NCBI GenBank assembly: GCA_001599755.1
Contig: BCHX01000005.1
Span: 1,211,922 to 1,275,921, forward strand
Direction: 5' to 3'
DNA: 64,000 nucleotides
From: Gliomastix tumulicola
Taxonomy: Eukaryota > Ascomycota > Sordariomycetes > Hypocreales > Bionectriaceae
Shown: positions 35,462-44,857 of the stretch, one piece after another
How positions within the stretch are numbered: position 1 is the first letter of the stretch
How the letters are laid out: the number at the start of each line of letters is the position of its first letter
Made by a program: the position numbers and the translations under genes
Notes under the pieces: generated by a model
Database searches by the model: none
What the model was told of the DNA's origin: nothing
Seen by the model: the letters and a program-made list of their open reading frames with translations, nothing else

Positions 35462-36534
35462 TCAAGGCGACCCGACGCCAATCCGCGGCGACTGCCCGCG
35501 CGACTCGATCCCAGACTCCGTCTCCTCCTGCAGCGGCGACGTCATCAGACTGCCCCTGTTCCCGTTGCCCATCGTGGCGTCCAGCTCCGAGTACCGCTGC
35601 CCGTCAATCTCGCTCGGGGAGCCGGGCGTGCCCCTGCCGCCGCCGCCGCCGATGGACGGCGACAGCGGGGGCTTGAAGAAGCCGTGCTGCGGGTTCGGGG
35701 ACGACGTCGCGTTGGTGACGGTGTCGCCTCCATACGAGGACTCTTGGTAGGGATGCGCCACGGGCGATCCGGGCGTCGTCTGGGCCATGCCCGCGGCAGC
35801 GTGGCTCCCATCCTGATACTGCGGCTCTGACTTGGCCTCGGCGAGCTGCTGGTACAGACTCCTGTTCTTGCGCAGCAGCCAGAGCACGGCGCCCAGCCCT
35901 GCCAAGGCGACGGCGCCGAGAGCTGCGCCGAGGCCGATGGTTGCAGAGCGGAAGGTGGACTCGTCGCCGCCGCTGGAGGCCGTGTGCGTGACGAGGACGG
36001 TCTCGGTCACGTTGGAGGCGACGACGCTGCTCTGCGTCGGGATCGTGAAGGAGTCGTTTGTGTTGCAGCAGCGGAGGTTGTTGCTGCCGCAGCAGTAGGT
36101 CCCGTCGCCGCAGGGTGTGATCTCGACTGTTCCGTTCTGCGAGCCATTGCGCTTGGAAGCAGTGTCAGTACAATACTCTTGCAGATAGGTGGAAGGAAGA
36201 GCAAGTAGCATACATTATCATCAGTGCAGACCTTGACGCAGGCCGGACTGTCCCAATTCTTATCCGTGCAGTAACCCCTCGACAGGACACTGCCATTGAG
36301 ACACAGGCCAGTCGTCGTGCAGAGATCGCGCTCGCCGGGCTTGCCGTCCAGGTTGCAGCAGGACGAGTACACGCCCTCCTGCTGGATGCCGAGCTTGTTG
36401 CAGGGCACGTATGTCGTGTTGTCCGCAAGCGTCTCGCCGTCGGGGGCCCAGCATTCGACTTCCTGGGCCACTGCGGCGCGAGGCACAAGCAGGGCGGCGA
36501 GGCCCAGAGTCAGAAGCGTCGTTGGAGCCAGCAT
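35462..36534 (-). CDS. Secreted-type Cys-rich single-pass membrane protein
   Basis: Two exons, 36534-36214 and 36151-35462, give 336 residues. The 62-bp intron has donor GTATGC, branch ACTGAC and acceptor CAAG. A nearer GAG acceptor at 36176 would leave only 38 bp of intron and is rejected. A signal peptide (TTLLTLGLAALLVPRAAVA) is followed by a Cys-rich ectodomain of about 125 residues with paired cysteines (SCC, YCC, RCC) and several N-glycosylation sequons. A Thr/Ser stalk, one membrane helix (GLGAALGAVALAGLGAVLWLL) and a cytosolic tail of about 120 residues rich in Pro, Ser and Gly follow. The layout resembles fungal cell-surface sensors of the WSC/Mid2 type, although the Cys pattern is not a canonical WSC domain. 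A surface role is inferred. Confidence 0.8.
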
Positions 36535-38550
36535 TATTGTTGTTGTTTCTTGCCTCTCTTCCCGAAGTGTGATGAATCGACGCGAGATCGAAGGAACAGA
36601 AGAGACAGGACGGGGGTTAGAAGGATACGCGACAAGCTGGTAACACCAAGGGACAAACACCGGAGAGGAAGAAGGAGGGAAAGGGACTCAGGCCACACAA
36701 ACGGAGCAGAACCGGTGCGACGGGCACCACCTCAGCGCAGTTCATTGTCTCCTCCCCACACCCAGAGAGCGCTCGTGTCCGCAGTAAGAAAGAGACCGGG
36801 CCAGAGGGCTGACGGACACGGGCCATGTTGGTTGTGTAAGTGTCTCTCTGGGTGGCCCGCACGTTTCCTGCACATTGGCATCAAAACCGGGCAGGGATGG
36901 TAGCATCGGTGGGCGCCATGCATCTGCAAGGCAAGGTCCGCAGAATTTCGGCCTCGAACCTGTCCAATGAGGCTCGGTCGTTATCGTCTTGGTGGTCAGC
37001 TTAGAAGAGGAGACCAAGAGGGTCGGGGCTCCGTTCGCGTCAGCTCTACGAGTCGAGCAGAGGGGGACATGGATTGCGAGCCTATTTCGAAGCTCGGGCC
37101 TCAGTCGATTACGGTCGAGAGCGAGACTCGCTTGATGAGGGACAGGGCTCTTTCTTGTTCGCTGCTCCGCTGGGAAATGCTCCGAATAATGAGGTGGTGC
37201 ATTCCAATCTCCCAGGTGCTGGCCGCGTGTTGGTCGGTGTGCCACACCACCTTTATCTCGAGGCCCCCAACATCCCCGCTCTGCTCCTCGAGGTGCAGGG
37301 CCTTTCTGCCGGGAAAAGCGCCGGGAAGGCCAATGGCGTCGGAATCAGGAGAGCAGGAGAGGGGAAGCAGCGGATGGAAAGGCGAGCGGTGGCGGCGTGG
37401 GCGAGGCCGCTGATTCGTAGAGGGAGGGGGATGGCTTCGGCATGTGCCAGCGTCATCATCGCGGCTGAAGATGGACACTCGACGGGACTGCCGATCAAGG
37501 AGGGTGAGACGAGACGCTTTTTCCTGGACGGGCTAGTTTGTGCACTTCTGCGTAGTGCAGATGACGGGCACACATGGCGTTGGAATCTCGGGCGGCCGAC
37601 CTGGGATTTTGGTGATGGCGGAGGACATGGGAAGGAAAAGGACATCAAGAATAGAAGACGGCGGACTGGGAAGTCCCCTGGCACTCCTGCACAAGCACTA
37701 ACTAAATCCACAGAGGGAAGGGGGGATTTGGGCGTCGGGTCCCACTGCTGCTGCCAGCTGAAGGGCCAGGCCAGGCCAGGGAAGCGGGTGTCACAAAAAC
37801 TGTCCCCGTGAAAGCTTTCTGTGGTTTCTCAACCTGTTAACAACACATAGAAAATCATGAAAAATAGGACATAGTAGTCTCTCAGCCTTAATAAATAGGA
37901 ATACAATTTTGTAATATTTTCCAGGGAATAATAAGACTTCTTCTTCTCGTTAAAGTTCGGGCGTTCAGATAGGCGTCGCAGGTCTACTTGTAAGGGCAGT
38001 TTGGCAGGGACAGTTTTAGTCACATCCGCTTGCCAGGGTAGCTCCGCTGGAGGCTGTTCTCAGTTAATCTCCACTGGAGCTGCCCTGGCTTGCCTGCCAT
38101 GATGAGGTGGCCGCACCAGTCCCAAAGTCCTCGCCCTTCTCGGCTCTGCTCTATGATTTCCCTTTTCCTTTTTGGGGTGTTGCTTGGGAGAAGCAGTCTG
38201 TGCAGGATGAGTCCACAACTTTCCCGGGGAGCGAGATTCCATTTCCTCTGATGTTTGGAGCGGCAGGGGGGACTTCTTCATGTTGGTGGGCAGGGACTGG
38301 CCCAGGCATCTGGTCGAATAATAATACTTGAGCTGTAGGACCGTACAATTTTGGTGTATATGTGGCTCGAGCTTTTCTTCAACTGCGTGCCAGGGGACAT
38401 CAATTAAAACTTTCACTGGATGACGACCTGGAACGCTCTGCAATGCTATGATTGATACTAGTACCTAAGCTTGCCGTTTTTCGTTTGGTAATGACTAATC
38501 ACTAGTACCTAATATCTTCCCCCAGTGACGCCTCCAGGCCACTCCATCCT
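36535..38550. other. Intergenic region with an AT-rich island and possible gene remnant
   Basis: About 37830-37960 is sharply more AT-rich than its surroundings. To its right, minus-strand 38443-38060 is open for 127 codons with a protein-like start (HPVKVLIDVPWHAVEEKLEPH) but no domain I know; it ends at TAA and may be a decayed gene or element. A plus-strand open frame of 245 codons at 37074-37811 starts at TTG and lacks support. Confidence 0.4.
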
Positions 38551-38671
38551 CTCTGCTTTAGGTACTAGTCTTCTTTAGTTCTTCTTCTCCGCCTCGAGCT
38601 TGACAACAGCCTCTGCTTTAGGCAGTCTTCTTCAGTTCTTCTCCTCCTCCTCCTCCTGCTTGACAACAGCG
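38551..38671. repeat. About 60-bp tandem duplication of a gene's 3' end
   Basis: On the minus strand, GCTGTTGTCAAGC, a Glu/Lys-coding stretch, AAGAACTRAAGAAGACT and CCTAAAGCAGAG occur twice head to tail. The upstream copy contains the true C-terminus of the gene ending at 38632. The second copy encodes a parallel tail ending in TAA at 38577-38575. ACTAGTACCTAA occurs near 38457 and 38502 and is inverted near 38560, suggesting small rearrangements here. Confidence 0.85.
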
Positions 38672-39237
38672 TCGCCCTGCTGGTGGTGGTGGTGGTGAAC
38701 CTCACCGGTAGACTCCAGAGCCCAGTGGAGGGTGTTCTCGCAGGTTTTGCCGGGAACGTCCTTGCTGACAAAGGACAGACGGTAGCTGAGGGTGATGTTT
38801 TGCATGCAGCCCTTGCAGTTGAAGATAAAATCCTGGTGCTTCTGGGAGATATTATCGAGGCTGATGCCGTTCTGGAGGAAGCGCATCATGACGGCGCGGT
38901 GGAGGACACGAGGGCCCTCGGTGTCGACGGTGGAGACCTTCGCCTTCTGGTTGGCAACGGCGTCGGCGTAGATGCGCAGGAGGAGGCGCTTCTGCATGAG
39001 CCAGCAGGGATCGGTGTGGCCGGTGACCTGGCGGGACTCAAGGCGGGTGGAGAGGTCGCTGGTGGGCATGCGAGAGGCATCCTCAACGCCATGCTGGACG
39101 ACCGCCTCCTCGATGCGCTTGGTGGCGGCCTCGCCGAGGTTGGCACCACGCCAGTACCACTCATGGCAGCCGCGCTGGCGGAACTTCTCGTCGCCCATCT
39201 CGGCGCGCAGCCTCTCCATCGACCTGGCGGGAAGCAT
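38632..39237 (-). CDS. Small orphan protein with acidic Lys/Glu tail
   Basis: Single exon of 201 residues, ATG at 39237. No signal peptide or membrane segment is visible. The N-terminal two thirds are charged and probably helical. A CKGC pair sits at about residue 143 (NCKGCMQNITLSYRLSF). The end carries a His5 run and a KQEEEEEKN tail, both encoded by trinucleotide repeats. I do not recognise the family. Codon use is GC-rich and the leader contains short pyrimidine runs, so I consider it a likely gene. The stop TGA is followed in frame, after 18 codons, by a duplicated tail and a TAA. Confidence 0.55.
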   Translation of the reverse strand: MLPARSMERLRAEMGDEKFRQRGCHEWYWRGANLGEAATKRIEEAVVQHGVEDASRMPTSDLSTRLESRQVTGHTDPCWLMQKRLLLRIYADAVANQKAKVSTVDTEGPRVLHRAVMMRFLQNGISLDNISQKHQDFIFNCKGCMQNITLSYRLSFVSKDVPGKTCENTLHWALESTGEVHHHHHQQGDAVVKQEEEEEKN

Positions 39238-40305
39238 GTTGGGTGGGTTTAGGTAAGTGCTGAGCTGATATCTGATGGTTGGTTTGTTGGTTCTTGATGG
39301 GAGTCGAGAGAGGCTTGATCCTATGGCATCAAGTCTCTGGGGTCAGAATGGGTTGCAAGACAAAGGAAGCCACAGCCAAGATCAGCATCTTGAGGGGGAT
39401 ATATACCGGATTCTCCTGGAGCAGACACTCACAGCTGGCTGCTAGAGATCACGTCTGAAAAGGCCGGCGAGAACTTGAACTGGAGGTTCGTGAATTAGCT
39501 GGTGTGAACAAACTTGGGGTCACCCGGGAAGCTCCTCTGACTGCCTCGCAGAACACGCCACGGTTCTTCACGTTCATTGACCGCAACTCGCTTACCAGGC
39601 AAACACTTCCACAGTTGCGTATTTCCGCAGCTGAACGATATAATTCCTCCACAAGAAGGAGTGAATAGACGAGAACGAGGCGGAACAAACAAAATGTACG
39701 CGTTACCAGGCCACCAGAAGCTTGTGGGACGCCTGATTCGGTCTGGAGAGCGGGAAGAGGAGTCACGCTGTTGGGATGAACACTGCAGTGACGAGGTTGT
39801 GCCCTTGTTCCAGACTGGAGAGAATGAACTCGTCAGCGGGTTGAAAAGTTTGACTAGACTCAATAACCACGCATCTGACTCCCAAGTGAGTTGGCAAAGA
39901 CGAGAGTCGTGGGTGAAGCTGGGGATATCTGAAAGTCATGACTGTGTGTGATGCTTACTATTCAGGGGCTCACATCTGCAATTGTCACGATCCTAGGTGA
40001 CGATGAGATGATTCAAGAGGTGTATCTGTCTCTCAACTGAGCGGCACTAGGAGGACTGAATGATACACTTGTCTACAAGGTGAGTTAAGAGTCACCGGGG
40101 AACATGTTGATACCTAGTCTGAGTCTGTGATTGAATAACTGTGACAGGCTTGGCGTTATTTAAGAGAGTGCCATGGATATCAATGGCAAGTGAAGAATCG
40201 AAAGTATGGACAGTTGTGAACGGGATGAACATGTTCATCACTCCTTTACGGCCCCTATCTAGAAAGCTGACCCTTCTAATTGTTATGCGGGAGACGGCAG
40301 TCCGC
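39238..40305. other. Intergenic region, nothing recognised
   Basis: 1 kb between the orphan gene start and the end of the AA9 locus. Overlapping open frames of up to 125 codons on both strands have no recognisable content. Confidence 0.5.
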
Positions 40306-41287
40306 CTAGAGGCACTGAGAGTACCACTCGTTGGAAACCTTGCAGGTTCCAGACGCGCAGCATGTAGCCCCAGTCCAGCCATTGCAACCGCACAGGCCAT
40401 ACAGAGCCGCACAGCCAGGGGTAGGGCCAGTCGGGTTGCTCGGGTTGCTGCCGCCGCTGCCGCCTCCATCCCAAACAGCAGGACCACGGAAAGGGAACAT
40501 CTTGTGGCCGCCGTAGATGCTGAAGTTGGTGTACGGGTCTGTGGACTTGTACGCGCCGCCGGGGAACTTGACCAGATGGCCCGGGGGGTGCCAGTTCCAC
40601 CGTTCTGCACCTTGACCTGCACGCAGGATACATGGTGCTCGGGTTGGTTGATGTGGGAGGGATGGACGCCGATGTGCTTGAAGCGCATGAGATACTCGCC
40701 GCTGGGAGTGTTCTTGGGGATGGTGGCGGCGATCGAGTTGCAGTCCCAGGTGCACCATGCGCTGGTAGTGTAGTCGCCGCTCGAGCTGCAGACACCCTCT
40801 TGGAAGATCTTGAACCAGTCACCGGAGCTATCATACGCTTTAACGTTGTCGTTGGGGGAGCGGGCCATATATACGAGACCGGAGCCTGTTGTGCGGCATT
40901 GGTTGTCTGCAGCATTCAAGGGGGCCGCTGCCTGCTTAGTGTCTTCAAAGGTTTAACTCAAGACTCACTTGGGTGTTGCATAGTGGCACTAACACCAAGC
41001 CTGATACGGACCTCCTGACCGGCATTCACGGCCAGGACATTTGTCTTCCCAGCGTTGGCAAAGGCACCCTCATTGCAGTGGATATCGGGCTCATCGGCGT
41101 AGGAACCATCACGGATGGCCTCAGAGGGGCTGGGCGAGAACGTCATCGGGTTATAGCGAGTGGCGCGCGTATAGTCGCGGATGTACTGGAAGCTGGAGCT
41201 CGTGACACCGTTGACGATGGTAGCGTCGAAGAAGTAGTGCGCGTTGACAGCCGTTGCAGCGTCCAGGATGATGGCAGTGAGTTTCAT
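40306..41287 (-). pseudogene. AA9 lytic polysaccharide monooxygenase with CBM1, frameshifted
   Basis: Exon 1 is 41287-40969, a 62-bp GTGAGT...CTGCAG intron is 40968-40907, and exon 2 starts at 40906. The product begins with a signal sequence ending AVNA followed by HYFF, so the mature N-terminus is the His that forms half of the AA9 copper histidine brace. Family segments include EPDIHCNEGAFANAGKTNV, GEYLMRFKHIGVHPSH (second copper His) and VSCVQVKVQNGGTGTP. At the C6 run 40583-40588 the frame shifts: LVKFPGGAYKSTDPYTNF, a Gly/Ser/Pro linker and a CBM1 cellulose-binding module (CAALYGLCG to EWYSQCL) are read in the next frame. An Asp interrupts the signal h-region, and EHHV stands where AA9 usually has (E/Q)-x-Y. 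This is either a decaying gene or a homopolymer sequencing error. Confidence 0.85.
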
Positions 41288-43859
41288 GCTGATCGACGCT
41301 TAGGGCTTTTTAAATGAGCTGATGATCTTCTCTGATCTTAGGATGCTGGGAAGTTGGAAGGGTCTGCTTTAGAGATCTGCTTCTCTCAAGTGCTATTGGA
41401 GAACTGCTGTGAAGAAAGAGAACGATCCTGATGACGGCTATCACTCGCTCTTTATACTTTAGAATATCACGAATCGATGAACCGTCAAGGACCAGCCTCA
41501 GGGCGAGTCTCTCCCAGACTCTGTCCTTCCTTGAGCCCACAATGGGCTTCGAATTTAGTTCCATGACGAGTCGCCCAGGCAAGCTCCTAACACTCCTTGA
41601 CGAGCTCCTCGAGTGAAGTTCTACATTGGCTTGAACGTTGAGAGTCGTAGTCAAAGCATTCCGCTCCGTGCTGATTGACTGACCAATCAGGTCGAAGGAG
41701 AAGGCGACGGATGAGGCTTCCAAGTCACTTTGCCGGCCGTCATCGGGTCTGGAGTAAGGAACTGCGAGGAAACAAATTGCTTGCATCTCCCCGCCATCTA
41801 TCATGAGCCTCAACGACAGGCGTTGGTGCGCCATGATAGGCACGCGTATGTCACGGCGGGAGGACAAGAGCCGATCTTTCCGCATTCGGGCTTGACCTCG
41901 CCCTGTTGGCAGCTCTACCCCTGCTCATGGCAGTAATAGGGAGACGACAGGGAATATTCCGCTGCAGCCAAGGCTGAGGGCTCGAACGGCACCAAAGATA
42001 ACTGGCAGGGCATCATGCGGCTCACATGACGGGAGTCTGAAAGGGGTGAAGAAGAAGAGAGACGACGAAGGCGTCTTGTTCGCCAGATTCTATTAACCGA
42101 GCTTCACTGCCGATGAGCCGTAGGAATAAAAGATAAATGAGGCCCAAGGGGCCAGACGCGGCGTCCTGCTATTTTTGCACCAATCCCCAAGCTGCAATAT
42201 GGCTGATATACCGCTCTTTGGCCAGGTCAGTGGTGAGCAATGACGGTGTCAACCACCAACCTTCAGATAATCACTTGCTCGTATGCTGCCAGCCCCCGCC
42301 TTCCCGAATCATGTCCATGCGCAGATGAGATCGTGGGAACGAGCCGCCCTTCTGCAGGGGCGCGCGAATTCCCCCATTGATGCGTGTAATAGGGGGCGGG
42401 CGGACAGTCAGAAGAGTTGAGAGACGGGGCCAGTTGAGCTGCTGGGATGGAGCCCAGGAGACACTGAAAGCCGAGAGAGCGAATCGAATCTAGCTTGTTG
42501 TTATAGAACTTCCATGATATAGGAAACTAAAAGACATGGATTAATTCAGCGAAAGAGGGAAAAGACGGGGGCTGGCTGTCTTTGGCAGTGTGTCTGTCTG
42601 GAATGCAGGCGCTGAAGTGAGGATGAAGATGGCCATACAGGCCCGTTATCAATGTGGTGGGTCCTCCGCGTGCTGTGGCTGCTGTGGCTGCTGTGGCTGA
42701 CGTGGCTGACGTGGCTGACGCGGGGTTTCAAGAAGCCGTGTGGGAGGCTCTCCTTACTCGTCCTACTCATCCACCCACATGGGAGAAGCCAGTCCTTCAT
42801 GCTCTCCTGCCAGGATTCCACGTGACTACTCTGCTAAATGCCTTGAAGTTCGCATTTTCAGGGCGCTGCTTCACTCCATCACGTGCAAGCTGAAACCCAC
42901 CTTTTCAAGCGCTATGATTGGCCTCTGCTCGGGCTCAGTCTGCCATGGGCACCAGAGTCTGCCTGGCAAGAGCCACAGCCCTCTGTCCTATCACCAATCC
43001 AGAATGCATGCACGTGGGTGATTTAGACACTCTCATTGGTTCATTTGCTCATGTCCTCGGACTCCATGCTCGACTGGGTGACTCACGAAGGTAACCGAAG
43101 GTAACCCATGCACGCAAGAGGGTGTGCGCCTAACTGAGTAACCAGCCCGACACGCTTATGTCCATATGTATTCTTGTAACCAATGCAATCAACCCAGCAT
43201 GCTTATATTCATATTTATTCCTGTAACAGACACTCATGGCTCATGATCGACGACTGTTACCGGCCGGAGCACCTGCCGAAGAATCGACGTGCCTGAACCT
43301 TCCCAAACTTTTAACTTTGCGTCTCCAAGACGCGCGGCCTGCTTGAATTTTGAGGCAGGAAGGCTGTGGCAAACAGCACTGGCACCTGCCCGCCAAGGTA
43401 GCAGAGACAGGCCTCCAAGATGAAGGCAGGCGCGGCAGGCCAACTTCACCTTTTCCTGGAGCTCAAAGCCCCCTCCATCCAATCTGTAGATCAAAACATC
43501 CTCTCGCGCTTCCAAGCCGCCCGGCCTGTTGAATTGAAAGAGCCCTCGCAGACCTGATTGAATGGTGAGAGATGCGTGTCTACACACACACACACACACA
43601 TGCACTCTTTCTCTCTCTCACACACACACGCTCACACCCACCGAGAGAGATCACGATCGGGGCTAACAGGAGCAGGTTACGAATTTTCTGCCTCCGCCTG
43701 TGGCAGCGGTGGCCTCAGAGGCAGCGATACATCACCGCTGCCATGGGCGGCAATGTCGATGACATAAGAAAGAGTGGTTTTGAGGCAGCACGGGACAGAA
43801 CTGTACAAGAAATATGCCGCTCAGCAGAGGGGCTGGGCTCTTCCGGCCATTAAACCCTA
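41288..43859. other. Intergenic region left of the NLR-like gene
   Basis: Contains the AA9 promoter region, a CA-repeat near 43586, and TGGCTGCTG/ACGTGGCTG direct repeats near 42670-42722. A 191-codon minus-strand open frame at 41310-41885 overlaps the AA9 promoter and TATA box and is not called. Confidence 0.45.
41451..41456 (-). promoter_or_regulatory. TATA box of the AA9 locus
   Basis: TATAAA on the minus strand within AAGTATAAAGAGCG, 164 bp upstream of the AA9 start codon. Position and sequence suit a strongly induced secreted-enzyme gene. Confidence 0.45.
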
Positions 43860-44650
43860 GCTCCGGACAAACCGATTTCAAGGTATGTCTACTTGTGTTG
43901 AAGCCAAAGACAGCAAGACCATCAATCTCATGCACTTCTTCTAACAAAACACTATCCAGGAGTTTCCAGCCAAGGTCGGACAGCCGCAAAAACCAATTAC
44001 CTGAACCAGCGGTTCCTCTCGTCCTAAGCTGAATTACCATTGCGGCGAGATCATCAAGAAGGTATGACTTATTTGTCTCAGTGTGGTCTCCCTCTGCTCA
44101 TGTTCCTTATTAGAACGATCCACAGCACAGCAGCTGTAACGCTGAAAGAAGTTCTCCAAATCAACTGTGGCTCACCAATGGAAGAGAGCTCATTTGCGCC
44201 GGTCTGCAAAAAACGACATTCCTGACTGCCTGGGGCCACCAAGACGACACTCGGCATACGCAGAACTGCAGCGTCTATCCTGAGGATCAGACCTGGATTG
44301 ACTTGACTACCACGCACCCAGACGTAAGTGTCGAGCCTGTTTTCTGTGAGCTCTGCATGTCTGCTGACGAAATATGCCAGAAACGGGATGTGCAACATCA
44401 CCTTTCGAGCAGCTACGACGGTATCTAGGCATGCTTTTGTCACCACCAGCTACATCATTGTGCCTGAAGAAGGTACATGCCAGCACGACAGAGCCTCGAG
44501 GGCTTATTCTTCGCGAGGCGGACGCGCGTGCCATGGGAACGACAATCGGGACATGGGCAAGGGATGATAGGCAAGAGATAGGCCTGAAGCTCAGGGGGAA
44601 TTACATGCAGGAGGTATGTGGCATTCTGTGTCGGTTTAAAATCTAATAAT
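43860..44650 (+). other. Possible decayed multi-exon gene
   Basis: Several plus-strand segments look like exons bounded by plausible splice sites: AAG|GTATGT at about 43880 with a TCTAACA branch and ATCCAG, AAG|GTATGA at about 44072 with TTATTAG, and GAC|GTAAGT at about 44323 with a CTGAC branch and GCCAG. The middle segment (about 44104-44322) is an open 73-codon stretch with normal codon use. The phases do not join into one long protein, so I do not call a CDS. A pseudogene or a short secreted-type gene is possible. Confidence 0.3.
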
Positions 44651-44857
44651 AAATTTTCGCGTTATCGTTACTGCCCTCACATCCATCACCAAGCAGTGTT
44701 TGTGAAACGAATTGGAGTACTGGCCCATGCAACGCTCACCTGATCAATGTGGAAGAGGTTTTGAATTTCATGTTTTCAGGACTGGATCAGCATGGACTGG
44801 ATTGAATAGATGACTAGTATTTGTATGTGTGTGTGTGTGTGTGTATAAGGGGGTGTA

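Noticed and set aside
36176..36213. 38-bp intron with GAG acceptor in the Cys-rich membrane protein gene
   Set aside because: Too short for a fungal intron; the 62-bp alternative has an ACTGAC branch and AAG acceptor in the same phase.
37074..37811. 245-codon plus-strand open frame
   Set aside because: Starts at TTG, lacks a domain, and overlaps open frames on the other strand that look equally plausible.
41310..41885. 191-codon minus-strand open frame
   Set aside because: Covers the AA9 promoter including its TATA box, ends 23 bp before the AA9 start, and shows no domain.
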